Shown: positions 1 through 9,609 of the stretch, piece after piece
How positions within the stretch are numbered: position 1 is the stretch's first letter
Layout: every line of letters begins with the position of its first letter
From: Sulfopaludibacter sp035606355
GTDB taxonomy: Bacteria; Acidobacteriota; Terriglobia; Bryobacterales; Bryobacteraceae
Assembly (NCBI GenBank): GCA_035606355.1
Contig: DATNFO010000001.1
Coordinates: forward strand, 38,534 to 102,533
Length of the DNA: 64,000 bases
Direction of reading: 5' to 3'
Position numbers and translations under genes: made by a program
The notes under the pieces: generated by a model
What the model was told of the DNA's origin: nothing
Database searches by the model: none
Seen by the model: the letters and a program-made list of their open reading frames with translations, nothing else

Positions 1-191
1 AGGAACCAGGTGGTGATGCTCGCGAACTGTTGATTGCTGAGGTGAAATTGCCGGGTAATCACCGGACCTAAGATGGCGATTGCCAGACGATTGACGAAGT
101 TAAGGACCGTCGCCAGGAAAACGAGGCCGATGATCCACCACCGCACGCCTCGAATAACCGGCCGTGAGCCGGCTGTGCGGGACGCGCTCAA
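1..191 (-). CDS. MFS transporter, N-terminal part (runs off window)
   Basis: The reverse strand from a TTG at 191 reads without a stop to the window edge, giving 63 residues. About 22 polar residues are followed by a first membrane helix (WWIIGLVFLATVLNFVNRLA) and then a segment ending GPVITRQF. This is the usual start of the ACS/hexuronate-type major facilitator family, which imports organic acids or sugar acids across the inner membrane. The TTG overlaps the TGA of the upstream LacI gene, so the two are probably translated together. The substrate cannot be told from this fragment. A GTG at residue 16 is another possible start. Confidence 0.7.
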   Translation of the reverse strand, partial: MSASRTAGSRPVIRGVRWWIIGLVFLATVLNFVNRLAIAILGPVITRQFHLSNQQFASITTWF

Positions 192-1285
192 CGCGGCATC
201 CCCCGCGGATCGGCGCACTTTTCATCAGGGGATTTCACGGTGGTCTGGCGAACCACCAGACGACAGTCGAAGCGCACTTCGCGATACGTGCGTTGCGCAT
301 CCGCCTCAATTCTCTCGAGCAGGAGCGAAGCAGCCGCGTGACCCTCTTCGGTGGTCGGCTGCGCCACGGTGGTCAGCGGAGGTGTGAAATAGGCCGCGAG
401 CGGCACGTTGTCGAATCCGGCGATTGCGATGCCGTCGGGGATCTGCACGCCACGGTCGCGGGCGGCCCGAATCGCGCCCATGGCGGTGAAATCGTTACGC
501 GCAAATACCGCGGTTGGCCGGTTGGAGAACGACAGAAGCCGATGCATGCCGGTATAGCCGTCATCCTCTGTCGAATAGCCGGGGCCGGATTCCACTCCAG
601 GGCCCACGATCAGGGAGTCGTCGATCGCGAGATTGTGCGTTTGGAGAGCGTCCTCGAAGCCGCGGAAACGGCCCAGCCGGCGCGCGCTTTCGGGAGAGGC
701 TCCGATGAAGCCGATACGCCGGTGGCCCAATGAAATCAGATGTTCGACGGCTTCCCGCGCGCCGCCGCGATGATCGATTGTTACCCTGTCCGCATCGCAA
801 TTGGCTGATTCTCTGCCTACGACAACGCACGCCAACCCGAGCCGGATGAATTTCTGCAAAGCCTCCGTACCGGCCGGAGTATCCATGGTCGCGACGATGA
901 TTCCCTCAACGCGGTGGTCGAAGAAGGTCTGAAGTGCCGCTTGCTCGCGTTGAACGCTGGTTCCAGTTGTGCTGATGAAGGCGCTGTAACCGCGTTGCAG
1001 CAAAGTCTCCTCAATGCTGTTGGCCAGCACAGCGGAGAACGGGTTCACGATTTCCGGCAAGAGAATTCCAATGAGGCGACTCCGCCGGCTCTTGAGGCTG
1101 CGGGCGAGAGCATTGGGATGATAGTCAAGTTCCTCAATTGCCCGCTCCACTCGTTTCCGCATTTGCGGGCTGACGCGCGCGGCGCCGTTGATCACCCGCG
1201 ATACGGTCATGGGCGCGACGCCGGCTTTGGCGGCGATGTCCTGCATGGTTGGGAGGCGGGAGCGCTCGTTGGTGGGATTACTCAT
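188..1285 (-). CDS. LacI-family transcriptional regulator
   Basis: A 365-residue protein of normal LacI length. Residues about 13-60 form the helix-turn-helix (MQDIAAKAGVAPMTVSRVIN) followed by the hinge sequence YHPNALARSL. Residues about 70-340 form the periplasmic-binding-protein-like effector domain, with the typical start SRLIGILLPEIVNPF. It is divergent from the glycosidase-like gene at 1406 and overlaps the MFS gene downstream, so it most likely represses this sugar locus and possibly itself. Two near-palindromes with a central CG in the divergent promoter region are good candidate operators. The inducer is not known; a sugar or sugar acid is likely from the neighbours. Confidence 0.93.
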   Translation of the reverse strand: MSNPTNERSRLPTMQDIAAKAGVAPMTVSRVINGAARVSPQMRKRVERAIEELDYHPNALARSLKSRRSRLIGILLPEIVNPFSAVLANSIEETLLQRGYSAFISTTGTSVQREQAALQTFFDHRVEGIIVATMDTPAGTEALQKFIRLGLACVVVGRESANCDADRVTIDHRGGAREAVEHLISLGHRRIGFIGASPESARRLGRFRGFEDALQTHNLAIDDSLIVGPGVESGPGYSTEDDGYTGMHRLLSFSNRPTAVFARNDFTAMGAIRAARDRGVQIPDGIAIAGFDNVPLAAYFTPPLTTVAQPTTEEGHAAASLLLERIEADAQRTYREVRFDCRLVVRQTTVKSPDEKCADPRGMPR

Positions 1286-1339
1286 CAGACTTTACCGCTA
1301 GCCGGGCAGCCTCAGGGCGACCTGGCTATACCGCAATTA

Positions 1340-1353
1340 TGATATCGCAACCA
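1340..1353. promoter_or_regulatory. Candidate LacI-type operator O1
   Basis: The 14 bases TGATATCGCAACCA match the reverse complement of the site at 1409-1422 at 12 of 14 positions and share its central CG. The site lies upstream of the -35 element of the plus-strand promoter, between the two divergent genes. Confidence 0.5.
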
Positions 1354-1362
1354 ACCCACGTA

Positions 1363-1390
1363 TTGACATTTTTTTCGTTGGTGCTACGAT
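1363..1390 (+). promoter_or_regulatory. Sigma-70-like promoter of the 1406 gene
   Basis: A perfect TTGACA at 1363-1368 is followed after 16 bp by TACGAT at 1385-1390. The expected transcription start is near 1397, only about 9 bases before the ATG at 1406, and no Shine-Dalgarno sequence fits between them. The message may be nearly leaderless. Confidence 0.65.
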
Positions 1391-1405
1391 TGTTTCGTTG
1401 TTCAG

Positions 1406-3988
1406 ATGTGGTATCGATATCACGCCTCGTTATCGTTGATTGCCGCCGCACTCAGCGCCTTCCCGCTGAATGCCTCCGCGCCCGCGCAGAGCGGCGAAAT
1501 TACGGCGCCCGCTGCCGAACTGCCGTGGATCTCATACCCTCCGAATCACATTTTGCGAGAAGAATCGGTTGCCGGGCACGTGACGAGCGTCCTCGCCGCG
1601 AAGGGCGCTCGCACATCGGCGGAGTATTTCGTCGAAGTGCCGTCACCGGGCACGTATCGCGTCGCAGTCGAGGCGCTGCGCACCTCGTCTTCCGGCATCT
1701 TCCAGCTTTCCACCGGCGGAGATGAGGTTGGATCTGCCGTCGACCTCTACGCGGACCGGAGGCGCGGGGACGCCACCTGGCAACGCATCGTAGTTGGAAA
1801 TGCAACCTTCCTCCGGCCCGGAAACATGGGCTTGAAGTTTCTGGTGACGGGGAAGAACCCGCAGAGCACGGGATATGAGTTGCTGTTCGGCCAAATTACG
1901 CTGACGCCCACCACAGGGTTCTCGCTACTCTCCCCCAACGGAACCGCCGAGCGCGATAGCCGGGTCTTCCTTCGCTGGGCAGCGCATGCGCGGGCAACTC
2001 AGTTCGAGGTGGTGCTCGACGGCAAGGTCTTGACGCGCGTACCAGCGCGCGAAACCTCGTTCCGTACGGCCGGCTTACAGCCAGGACATCACCGGTGGTG
2101 GGTGAATGCCATCTTTGCAGGAGGTGGCCACGAACGCTCCGGCACGTTTACGTTCCACGTCGGACCTCCGGCCGTGTATCCCTACCGGGAGTTCGCAGAC
2201 GGTTTCGAAGGCGGCACCCTGGCGCAATGGTCCGCAAGGGGGATGTCCATCAGCTCGCGCGCATTGGACGGGCGCTATTCGTTAGGCGCGAAAGGTTCGT
2301 CAGTTGCCTCTCCGAAGGCGGTACTACTCGGGACCGGCGAGGGAGAAGTCTCTGCGACGGTATCGCTGGACGACCCTGCCGCGAACGCCGGCGTTGGCTT
2401 TCGCGCCGGCGATGGGACAGAGATCCGGGCGCTGGTCGATGCCGCCGCGGGCGAATTGCGCATCGAACGCCGCAACCGTGAGTATTCGATCCTGGAGGTC
2501 ACGCCGCGAAAATACTGGGTCCAAGGCTGGAAGGAACGGCGTGAGGGCGGCGAGTACGTTTGGACCATCGCTTCCGTGCCGGTCAAAGTTCGCACCGGCT
2601 CCGGGTTCAAGCTTTCGCTCGCGTATTCACGGCGTTCTTCGGCGGTGTTTGCCACGCTGGCGCTCCGGGGTGAGACAGAGCCGATCACAGTCCGGGAACT
2701 CTGCGACACGCGTACCCCCGACCGGCCCTTCGTGGCAACAGCGTCAGGCGCGGCGAGATTCGACGACTTCGGCTACCGGCAGTTGAACAAGCTCGTCTAC
2801 AAGTGGGATCCGAACTCGCTGCGGATCGTGCTGCGGCCTGGCAAGCCGGGAGACTGGGACGGCGCCGGGGCTTTCAATCCGGCAATCTATCTGGCCGACG
2901 GCAAGTGGAACATGTTCTACCGGGGCAACTCGCTGCCCGCCCCGCCCGACGCGCCGCCTTCCAGCCAGATCGGATTGGCCTCCAGCGCCGACGGCCTTCA
3001 TTGGACAAAGGCTGCCAACAACCCGATCGTGAAGCGCATGTCTTCAACGGACAGCGTCGAAGACCCCGACGTCCTGGTGCCCGACGGCAGCAAGAGCGTC
3101 TTCCTGGAATACCGCGCTCATGAGATGTTCGATGGCGAGGTGATGACGCAGACGGAGGATCTGCTGAAGTGGTCGAACTGGTGGAAGCTTCCGCGCTTTC
3201 CCAGTCACTTTAAGGTGGCGGCGTTCATCGATACCCACAACAACCCACGACTTCCGGAGTTCACCTTCGCAGGCAAGAAATACCGCTACCTCGCGACCAT
3301 CGAAGAGGGCCGCATCCTCTACTCCAACGACCTTCACGAATGGGTCTCGCCGGGCGAGGCGTTTCTGGGCGGCGTGAAGGACCACTGGTGCAATTACAAA
3401 GAATGCATCGGCGATGCGTTCGTCGACCACGACCGGAATATCCGTGTGGTTACGCAGATCGGCACTGGCACCAAGATCGTGGGCAACCGGCTATGCATCA
3501 TCGGAGAGGACGTGCTGGACGGGCAAGATCCGACGCATGTTTTGTGGCGTAGTGACCTGCCGTGGATGCCGGCGTGGTACGGCGACGCTCCCACCGGAGA
3601 TTTGAACGACTATACGGCGACGAACGGGTCCGTATTTCCCGGCCAGACGATCTTGAAGGACGGATACCTGTGGCACTTCAGCGGCGGGAACAACACATAC
3701 TCCGTGCTTGTGAAGTGCCCGTACGGGCCTCAGTTCGAGTATCGCGACCTCGAGATTCAGCCCGCCGCCGCCGGAAAACTCAACTGCCGCCTGAAGGTTC
3801 GCAACGTGGGGAGCATGGAGGGGCAGCAGTCAGTAGCGCTCAGTATCGACGGAGTAATTGCCGGCCGCCAACCGATTCGATTAAAACGCGATGAGGAAAC
3901 GCCGCTGAGTTTCACGGTGAAGGCTCCGAAAGGGGTGCATAGCATCTCAATCGGCGACCTGAGAGCTTCGCTGGCTGGCGACCGATAA
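1406..3988 (+). CDS. Secreted five-bladed-propeller glycosidase-like protein
   Basis: An 860-residue exported protein with a signal peptide ending near ASAPA. Residues about 30-170 look like a carbohydrate-binding beta-sandwich and 175-255 like an Ig/FN3 module (FLRWAAHA...THHRW-type). Residues 260-455 resemble a concanavalin-like sandwich. Residues 460-770 resemble the GH43/GH130 class of propeller, with phrases such as GLASSADGLHWTKA and EDPDVLVPDG. The last 85 residues resemble a CARDB-type domain. The expected role is binding and cleaving a polysaccharide outside the inner membrane. The LacI regulator upstream and the TonB receptor 10 bp downstream support a glycan-use locus. The exact GH family is an inference from weak motifs. 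Confidence 0.7.
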   Translation: MWYRYHASLSLIAAALSAFPLNASAPAQSGEITAPAAELPWISYPPNHILREESVAGHVTSVLAAKGARTSAEYFVEVPSPGTYRVAVEALRTSSSGIFQLSTGGDEVGSAVDLYADRRRGDATWQRIVVGNATFLRPGNMGLKFLVTGKNPQSTGYELLFGQITLTPTTGFSLLSPNGTAERDSRVFLRWAAHARATQFEVVLDGKVLTRVPARETSFRTAGLQPGHHRWWVNAIFAGGGHERSGTFTFHVGPPAVYPYREFADGFEGGTLAQWSARGMSISSRALDGRYSLGAKGSSVASPKAVLLGTGEGEVSATVSLDDPAANAGVGFRAGDGTEIRALVDAAAGELRIERRNREYSILEVTPRKYWVQGWKERREGGEYVWTIASVPVKVRTGSGFKLSLAYSRRSSAVFATLALRGETEPITVRELCDTRTPDRPFVATASGAARFDDFGYRQLNKLVYKWDPNSLRIVLRPGKPGDWDGAGAFNPAIYLADGKWNMFYRGNSLPAPPDAPPSSQIGLASSADGLHWTKAANNPIVKRMSSTDSVEDPDVLVPDGSKSVFLEYRAHEMFDGEVMTQTEDLLKWSNWWKLPRFPSHFKVAAFIDTHNNPRLPEFTFAGKKYRYLATIEEGRILYSNDLHEWVSPGEAFLGGVKDHWCNYKECIGDAFVDHDRNIRVVTQIGTGTKIVGNRLCIIGEDVLDGQDPTHVLWRSDLPWMPAWYGDAPTGDLNDYTATNGSVFPGQTILKDGYLWHFSGGNNTYSVLVKCPYGPQFEYRDLEIQPAAAGKLNCRLKVRNVGSMEGQQSVALSIDGVIAGRQPIRLKRDEETPLSFTVKAPKGVHSISIGDLRASLAGDR
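1409..1422. promoter_or_regulatory. Candidate LacI-type operator O2
   Basis: TGGTATCGATATCA is a near-perfect palindrome around a central CG (6 of 7 pairs). It overlaps the predicted transcript start and first codons of the 1406 gene, a classic repressor position. Its centre is 69 bp from that of O1. Confidence 0.6.
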
Positions 3989-3998
3989 GGATTGAATT

Positions 3999-6900
3999 AT
4001 GGAGACGATTATGGGACGTTTGCGATTTTTGATGCTGCTTTGCGCCGTTATCGGCGTCTGCGCAGGAATGGCGTGGTCGCAGGCTGTGACGGCTACGCTG
4101 CTCGGCACCGTGACAGACCCTTCGGGGGCAGTGGTGCCGGGCGCCAAAGTGACGGTTACGGAAACCCAAACAGGCGCAGCGCACGCCGCCACAACGAATG
4201 AGAGCGGCAACTGGATTGTTCCGAGCCTCCCGCCGGGAGTTTATGCGGTAACGGCGGAAGCCAGCGGGTTCAAGCGGGAGACCAGCAAAGATATCACCCT
4301 GCTGGTAGACAGCAGGACCCGTGTCGACCAACAGTTGACGCCGGGCAACGTGACGGAAACGGTGGAGGTTACGGCGCAAGCGGCGACGCTACAGGCGGAC
4401 AGCGCGTCAACCGGTGAAAAGATCGAGCGCAACGTGCTGGCGAACGTTCCGCTGATCAGCTCTAATCGCAATTACCAGAGTCTCCTGAACCTCGCCCCAG
4501 GCGTAGCGCCGGTTGCGGAACAGCATTCCCAGTTTATGAACGCGTCCAGTTCCTTGCAGACCGAAGTGAACGGCCAGATGCGCGAAGGAAACAACTTCAT
4601 GATCGAGGGAACCGATGACAATGAGCGCACCGGACTTCTCCAGATTTACATTCCACCGATTGAAGCGATTCAGACGGTGGATATATCCTTGACCAACCAT
4701 GACCCCGAGTTAGGGCGCGCAACGGGCGCGGTGGTGAACGTAGCGCTCAAATCCGGCACGAACGATTTCCACGGCGCGGCCTACGAATTCCTGCAGAACA
4801 GCAATCTCGACGCGCGCTCGTTCTTTAGCCCTTCGGTCGGGCACCTTGCCTATAACTATGTGGGTGGGAATATCGGCGGACCAATCGAGAAGAACAAGCT
4901 CTTCTTATTTACGGATTACCTGCGCGTCATGGATCATGAAAGTAATACGAACCTGGTTACGATCCCGCCAGACCCGTGGCGGACGGGAGACCTGAGCGGA
5001 GCCGCGCAAATCGTCTACGATCCGGCGACGGGCAATCCACTCGATGGCACGGGAAGGACGCCATTTCCCGGCAATATAATTCCGGCGAATCGCATCAATA
5101 CAGTTTCGGCGGCGATTCTCAACCTGCTCCCCGGCGCAAACCAGCCGTACAAGCTCTCATCGCCCACTAACAACTACTTCGCGGTTCTGCCGTTCACTAA
5201 GACTACTGACTCACTCGACGAAAAGCTGGACTTTAACCCGTCGGATAAGGATCGTTTGAGCGAGCGGTTCAGCTTTTCGCGGCCGGTGATTTACCAGGCG
5301 CCATTATTCGGCCCCGAGCTGGGTGGCAATGGACCGGGCAAGGGATTTATGGGAACGGGTTACCAGAACACCTACAGCACCGGCCTGAATTATAACCGCA
5401 TCTTCTCGCCGACCTTGCTGTCCGAACTTCGGCTGGCAGTGTCCTACTATCACAACGAAGCCGTGCCGTCCGATTACGGCTCCAACGATGCAGCGAACCT
5501 CGGCATACCGGGCGTGAACCTGGATCAGCAGACCAGCGGGATGGTGGGAATCAATATTCAGAACGGCATTTCGGTGCCGTTCATCGGCTACAATGCCGGC
5601 TTGCCCTGGGTTCGGTCCGAAGTGAACGTCGATCTTGTGAATACGTGGACAAAGACGAAGGGAAATCACACGTTTAAGTGGGGCATCGACCTGAAGCGAA
5701 TCCGGGACAATCTTTTCCAGGGCCAGACATACAGCCCCCGCGGAGTCTACGACTTCAGCAATCTTCAGACCGCGCTCTGCAAGCCGGTAAGTATCGGATC
5801 AAATGGTTTGGCCACCAGTTGCAATCCCGCTACTAGCGTCGGGATTGCTAACTCGGTCGCGAGCTTCTTACTCGATACGCCGGATTCCGTCGCCCGCGAT
5901 ATGGCGACTTACTTTCCTGCATACCGGCAGTGGCAATTCTTCGCCTTTGGCGGCGATAAGTGGCAAGTGACCCCCAAGTTGACCATTGATCTTGGGCTTC
6001 GCTGGGAGTTCTACCCGCCCGCCACTCCGGCACACGCCGGAGGCTTCTCCAACTACGATGCGAATAGCAACACCCTGGTGGTGGCTGGAATTGGCGCTAA
6101 CCCATCGGATTTGGGGATGAAGACGCGCTACAGCTATTTTGCGCCGCGCCTCGGACTCGCTTATCGATTGTCTGAGAAGACGGTAATTCGCGCCGGATTC
6201 GGGACGAGTTATGCGCCGTTCTCGAACAATAACTACGCATACAATTACCCCGTCGCATCCAGCAACTTCTACTCCCCGGTGGGTAACGGATACGCGACCA
6301 CTTTGCTGCCCACCGGGGCGCCGGCGACATTTCAAAATGGGATTCCGCTGCCGGCCGCGGTTCCGATTCCAGCGAATGGAATTATTCCCGCCACCGGATC
6401 GTTGCTTACGAGCAGCTTTGTAGTCGTGAACCAGCAATTCAAGAATCCATCGACGGAGACGTGGAACGTAGCGGTCCAGCGATCGCTGCCCGCGCATTTG
6501 GTAATTGACCTGGCTTACGTTGGTGTTCACGGCGTTGATACCGAAGCACAACTGAACCTCAACGCTCCTACCACCACGCTCGGGCGTGGAACGGCAAGCC
6601 AGCCATTGAACATTCTCTGGGGCAAGACGGCCGGGGTGACGATGCGGTACGCGGGATATTCGTCCAGCTACAACGCGCTGCAAGCGAAGTTAAACCGGCG
6701 ATTCGGAGACTTGAGCATCGTGACATCTTTCGCCTGGCAGAAAGCTATGGACTACCAGTCGGGCGACGACGGAGCCCTGATGTGGCAGATCGATCAGCGC
6801 CGAAACTATGCCCGGGCGGACTTCGACCGCACGCTGACTTACTCCCAGGCATTCGTTTATCAGATGCCGTGGGGCGTAGGAAAGCGGTGGCTGAAAAAAG

Positions 6901-7391
6901 GGCCCGCGGCGGTGGCGCTGGGGAACTGGCAAGTCGCCGGAGTGCTGTCGATGATGACGGGAACACCGTTCTCGATCACGGCGAGCTCGAGCAGCCTGAA
7001 TACGCCCGGTGAAGCGCAGACGGCGAATCAGGTGGCGCCTGTGGAAATCCTGCACGGCATCAATCAGGGAAGTCCATGGTTCTCGACTTCGAGCTTTGTG
7101 CAGCCGACAGGCGTTGTCTTCGGCAACACCGGGCGAAACATCCTGAGCGGTCCGGGCCTGTTCGCGTTGAACCTTTCGCTGTTCAAGAACTTCAGGATCA
7201 ACGAACGCGTCGATCTGGAGTTGCGCGGGGAGACGTTCAACCTGACGAACACGCCGGAGTTCGACAATCCGAGCGGCAGCCTGACGAGTTCGACTTACGG
7301 ATATGTCACTTCGACGGTCGGCAGCGGGACAGGAGTCAACGGCACGGGCGGCGGAAGAGCCGTACAGCTCGGGGTCAAGCTGTCCTTCTGA
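3999..7391 (+). CDS. TonB-dependent receptor, Oar-like
   Basis: A 1130-residue outer-membrane protein. A signal peptide (to about residue 27) is followed by a carboxypeptidase-regulatory-like domain at about 28-110 (LLGTVTDPSGAVVPGAKVTV). A plug follows at about 120-250 with LNLAPGVAP and VNGQMREGN, then a long beta-barrel ending in LGVKLSF, whose final Phe fits the BAM insertion signal. It starts 10 bp after the glycosidase-like gene, so the two are probably one operon taking up an oligosaccharide. ATG 4011 (MGRLRF), preceded by GGAG, is an equally good start. A piece of its 3' end is duplicated near 11.65 kb. Confidence 0.93.
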   Translation: METIMGRLRFLMLLCAVIGVCAGMAWSQAVTATLLGTVTDPSGAVVPGAKVTVTETQTGAAHAATTNESGNWIVPSLPPGVYAVTAEASGFKRETSKDITLLVDSRTRVDQQLTPGNVTETVEVTAQAATLQADSASTGEKIERNVLANVPLISSNRNYQSLLNLAPGVAPVAEQHSQFMNASSSLQTEVNGQMREGNNFMIEGTDDNERTGLLQIYIPPIEAIQTVDISLTNHDPELGRATGAVVNVALKSGTNDFHGAAYEFLQNSNLDARSFFSPSVGHLAYNYVGGNIGGPIEKNKLFLFTDYLRVMDHESNTNLVTIPPDPWRTGDLSGAAQIVYDPATGNPLDGTGRTPFPGNIIPANRINTVSAAILNLLPGANQPYKLSSPTNNYFAVLPFTKTTDSLDEKLDFNPSDKDRLSERFSFSRPVIYQAPLFGPELGGNGPGKGFMGTGYQNTYSTGLNYNRIFSPTLLSELRLAVSYYHNEAVPSDYGSNDAANLGIPGVNLDQQTSGMVGINIQNGISVPFIGYNAGLPWVRSEVNVDLVNTWTKTKGNHTFKWGIDLKRIRDNLFQGQTYSPRGVYDFSNLQTALCKPVSIGSNGLATSCNPATSVGIANSVASFLLDTPDSVARDMATYFPAYRQWQFFAFGGDKWQVTPKLTIDLGLRWEFYPPATPAHAGGFSNYDANSNTLVVAGIGANPSDLGMKTRYSYFAPRLGLAYRLSEKTVIRAGFGTSYAPFSNNNYAYNYPVASSNFYSPVGNGYATTLLPTGAPATFQNGIPLPAAVPIPANGIIPATGSLLTSSFVVVNQQFKNPSTETWNVAVQRSLPAHLVIDLAYVGVHGVDTEAQLNLNAPTTTLGRGTASQPLNILWGKTAGVTMRYAGYSSSYNALQAKLNRRFGDLSIVTSFAWQKAMDYQSGDDGALMWQIDQRRNYARADFDRTLTYSQAFVYQMPWGVGKRWLKKGPAAVALGNWQVAGVLSMMTGTPFSITASSSSLNTPGEAQTANQVAPVEILHGINQGSPWFSTSSFVQPTGVVFGNTGRNILSGPGLFALNLSLFKNFRINERVDLELRGETFNLTNTPEFDNPSGSLTSSTYGYVTSTVGSGTGVNGTGGGRAVQLGVKLSF

Positions 7392-7620
7392 TATTGCAAC
7401 TAATCGCTTGGCGGCCCTTGGACATGATGTTCTTCGCGCAGCCGGCAGTTGTAGTTCCGCTTCGATTCGCCGCGGCTCCGCTCGGTCTCGTTTCCGCATC
7501 GCGACCGTCAGGTTCCTGGTAATCGCTTCCATAATGATGTGTGGGTCCATCATCCTAGCGAGCTCGGCGACACAATACTCTGGGCGTTGCTTCCAGTTTC
7601 TATGCCCGTTCCAAGGCTGA
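7392..7620. other. Gap with no recognisable gene
   Basis: No frame here gives a familiar protein and no clear hairpin terminator follows the receptor gene. It leads directly into the orphan coding remnant at 7621. Confidence 0.5.
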
Positions 7621-7827
7621 TGGCGCGAGTTTTATCCCGACGACACGGCAATCTTCGGATTTCCTGTACCCTACGAAATCCTCTATGCCCCCCGAATCAA
7701 TTCGCCCCCAAATGCGGTTGTGCTGCATCAGCATTTCTCCGCGGAAGCGAGCGCCGAGGAGAAACAGAAAGCTCTCGCAGCGGCAGCCCTTCTGCAAGGG
7801 CCGAATCCCAGCGCGCCATTCCAGTAA
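7621..7827 (+). pseudogene. Orphan C-terminal coding remnant, unknown family
   Basis: After a TGA at 7618-7620 one frame stays open for 68 codons to a TAA at 7825. It reads like real protein (REFYPDDTAIFGFPVPYEI, later an Ala/Glu/Lys helix AEASAEEKQKALAAAA and the end PSAPFQ). It has no start codon of its own, so it is probably the tail of a lost gene. I do not recognise the family. Confidence 0.35.
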
Positions 7828-7836
7828 ACTCTCAGC

Positions 7837-9480
7837 ATGGTCGCCAAATCGACGGTAACGAATTCGCGTTTCAGGAATTGGTCTTCGTGCCTCCAGCGGC
7901 ATAACGACTCAATTCTGTTGCGAGTCATGGCTGTGCTGACTATTGCCGGGACGGTGGCGACCGCCGATACCTATCCGCGGCAAACCGATGTGGATGCCGA
8001 CCACTACATCTTTCAGATCACGATCGTCGACGACAGTGACGTGATTTCCGGCGAAGCGCTTGCCTCCATCCGGTTCCTTAGGGATGGAATCCGCGAGTTT
8101 TCGCTCGATCTGGCATCCACCATGAACGTGTCCCAGGTGAAATCCGGCGAAACGCCAGCGCCGTATTCTCACCGGGACGACCGGCTGACCATCTCACTCG
8201 TGACGCCGACTAGAGCCGGCGAGCGGAGACAGTTCTCTGTGACGTATCAGGGGAAGCCGTCGAGCGGTCTCTATTTTTCAAAGAATAGCCACGGCGACCG
8301 GGGGATCTTCAGCGTGAACTGGCCGAACCTGGCGCACCAGTGGATTCCGATTATTGACCATCCGTACGATAAGGCGACTAGCGAGTTCATCGTGATCGCA
8401 CCTTCCAAGTACCAGGTCGCGGCAAACGGGCTGCTTCAGGAAGAGCGCGATCTCGGCGATGGACGGCGGCTCACGCATTGGAAGCAATCGGCGCCGATCG
8501 CGTCTTGGCTGAACGCGATCGCGGTGGCACAGTTCGCACATCGTAACTTCGGTACTGCAGCGGGGGTTCAATTGCAGACCTGGGTTCCCTACCAGGAGCG
8601 CGACGCGGGAATCGCAGCCTTCGAGACACCGACACGTCAGGCAATCGAGTTCTTTAACGACCACATCGGCCCGTACCCGTACGAGAAGTTGGCGAATGTG
8701 TGGGCGTGGGCGCCGGGGTTCGGGGGCGGGACCGAACATGCGAGCGTCATTTTCTACGGTTGCTGCCGGTCGAATCCGGCCACCGTCTGGCATGAAATCG
8801 CGCACCAGTGGTTCGGCGACGCGGTTACGGAAAACGACTGGGATGATGTGTGGCTGAGCGAAGGGTTCGCGACCTATTTCACCAATTTGACAGCGGAACA
8901 TTTCAACGGCCGCGACGCTTTTCTGGCGCGCGTAAAGGCTGACCGCGAACGCATCCTGGCCGCGGAGAAGAGCAACCCGGGGCAGACGGTCGTTCACAAT
9001 AATCTCTTCGATATGACGAAGGTCCTCGCGCCGAGCGTAATCATCTATCAAAAGGGCGGATGGGTGTTGCACATGCTACGTGGCCAAGTGGGGACAGATA
9101 AATTCTGGCAGGGCATTCGTGATTACTATCACCGGTACCGCGATGGCAACGCATCGAGTGACGCGTTTCGTCGCGTGATGGAAGAAAACTCCGGCCAGGA
9201 ACTTGGGTGGTTCTTCCAGCAGTGGCTGCATCGCCCGGCATCTCCGAGCGTGTCGGGCACGTGGAGATACGACGCACCGGACAAGAAAGTGGAGATCGAT
9301 TTGGCTCAGACGCAGCAGGGGGACCTCTATCGACTTCCGCTCGAATCGCGATCGCCGTTGATGGGAGCGCACAACCGGCCATTCAGAAAATCGACTTCAC
9401 GCAAAGGGAGCAGCATTTCGAGATCGCCGCTGATAAACCGCCATCCGGCGTCGTGCTGGATCCGAACGCCTGGATATTGA
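7837..9480 (+). CDS. M1-family zinc aminopeptidase, frameshifted at the end
   Basis: The 547-residue frame carries the gluzincin signature HEIAHQW (zinc ligands H319 and H323, catalytic E320) and, 19 residues after H323, WLSEGFA with E342 as third ligand. A GGGTEHAS stretch stands where M1 enzymes have GAMEN. M1 enzymes remove N-terminal residues from peptides; here a hydrophobic stretch (MAVLTIAGTVATA, from 7927) suggests export, with 7918 (TTG) or 7927 possible true starts. After LYRLPLE near 9345 the frame turns to Arg/Ser-rich nonsense, while the correct C-terminus continues in another frame to 9506. One missing base explains this. Confidence 0.85.
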   Translation: MVAKSTVTNSRFRNWSSCLQRHNDSILLRVMAVLTIAGTVATADTYPRQTDVDADHYIFQITIVDDSDVISGEALASIRFLRDGIREFSLDLASTMNVSQVKSGETPAPYSHRDDRLTISLVTPTRAGERRQFSVTYQGKPSSGLYFSKNSHGDRGIFSVNWPNLAHQWIPIIDHPYDKATSEFIVIAPSKYQVAANGLLQEERDLGDGRRLTHWKQSAPIASWLNAIAVAQFAHRNFGTAAGVQLQTWVPYQERDAGIAAFETPTRQAIEFFNDHIGPYPYEKLANVWAWAPGFGGGTEHASVIFYGCCRSNPATVWHEIAHQWFGDAVTENDWDDVWLSEGFATYFTNLTAEHFNGRDAFLARVKADRERILAAEKSNPGQTVVHNNLFDMTKVLAPSVIIYQKGGWVLHMLRGQVGTDKFWQGIRDYYHRYRDGNASSDAFRRVMEENSGQELGWFFQQWLHRPASPSVSGTWRYDAPDKKVEIDLAQTQQGDLYRLPLESRSPLMGAHNRPFRKSTSRKGSSISRSPLINRHPASCWIRTPGY

Positions 9481-9506
9481 TGAACGTGCGTTTCGAGAAA
9501 CGATAG
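9345..9506 (+). pseudogene. Out-of-frame C-terminus of the M1 peptidase
   Basis: In the frame of codons starting at 9345 the sequence reads IAIAVDGSAQPAIQKIDF and ends PNAWILMNVRFEKR, a natural C-terminal domain for M1 peptidases. Adding one A after the GAA at 9343-9345 would join it to the main frame. Confidence 0.6.
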
Positions 9507-9609
9507 AGCTGCCGGGAGATCTTCGTCGCTGACTTTTTCCCGCGAGCATCCAAGCGTCCTGCCTCACGTATTCGTTACCATCGGAAACAGAGCTACTCTG
9601 GAGCCATCC

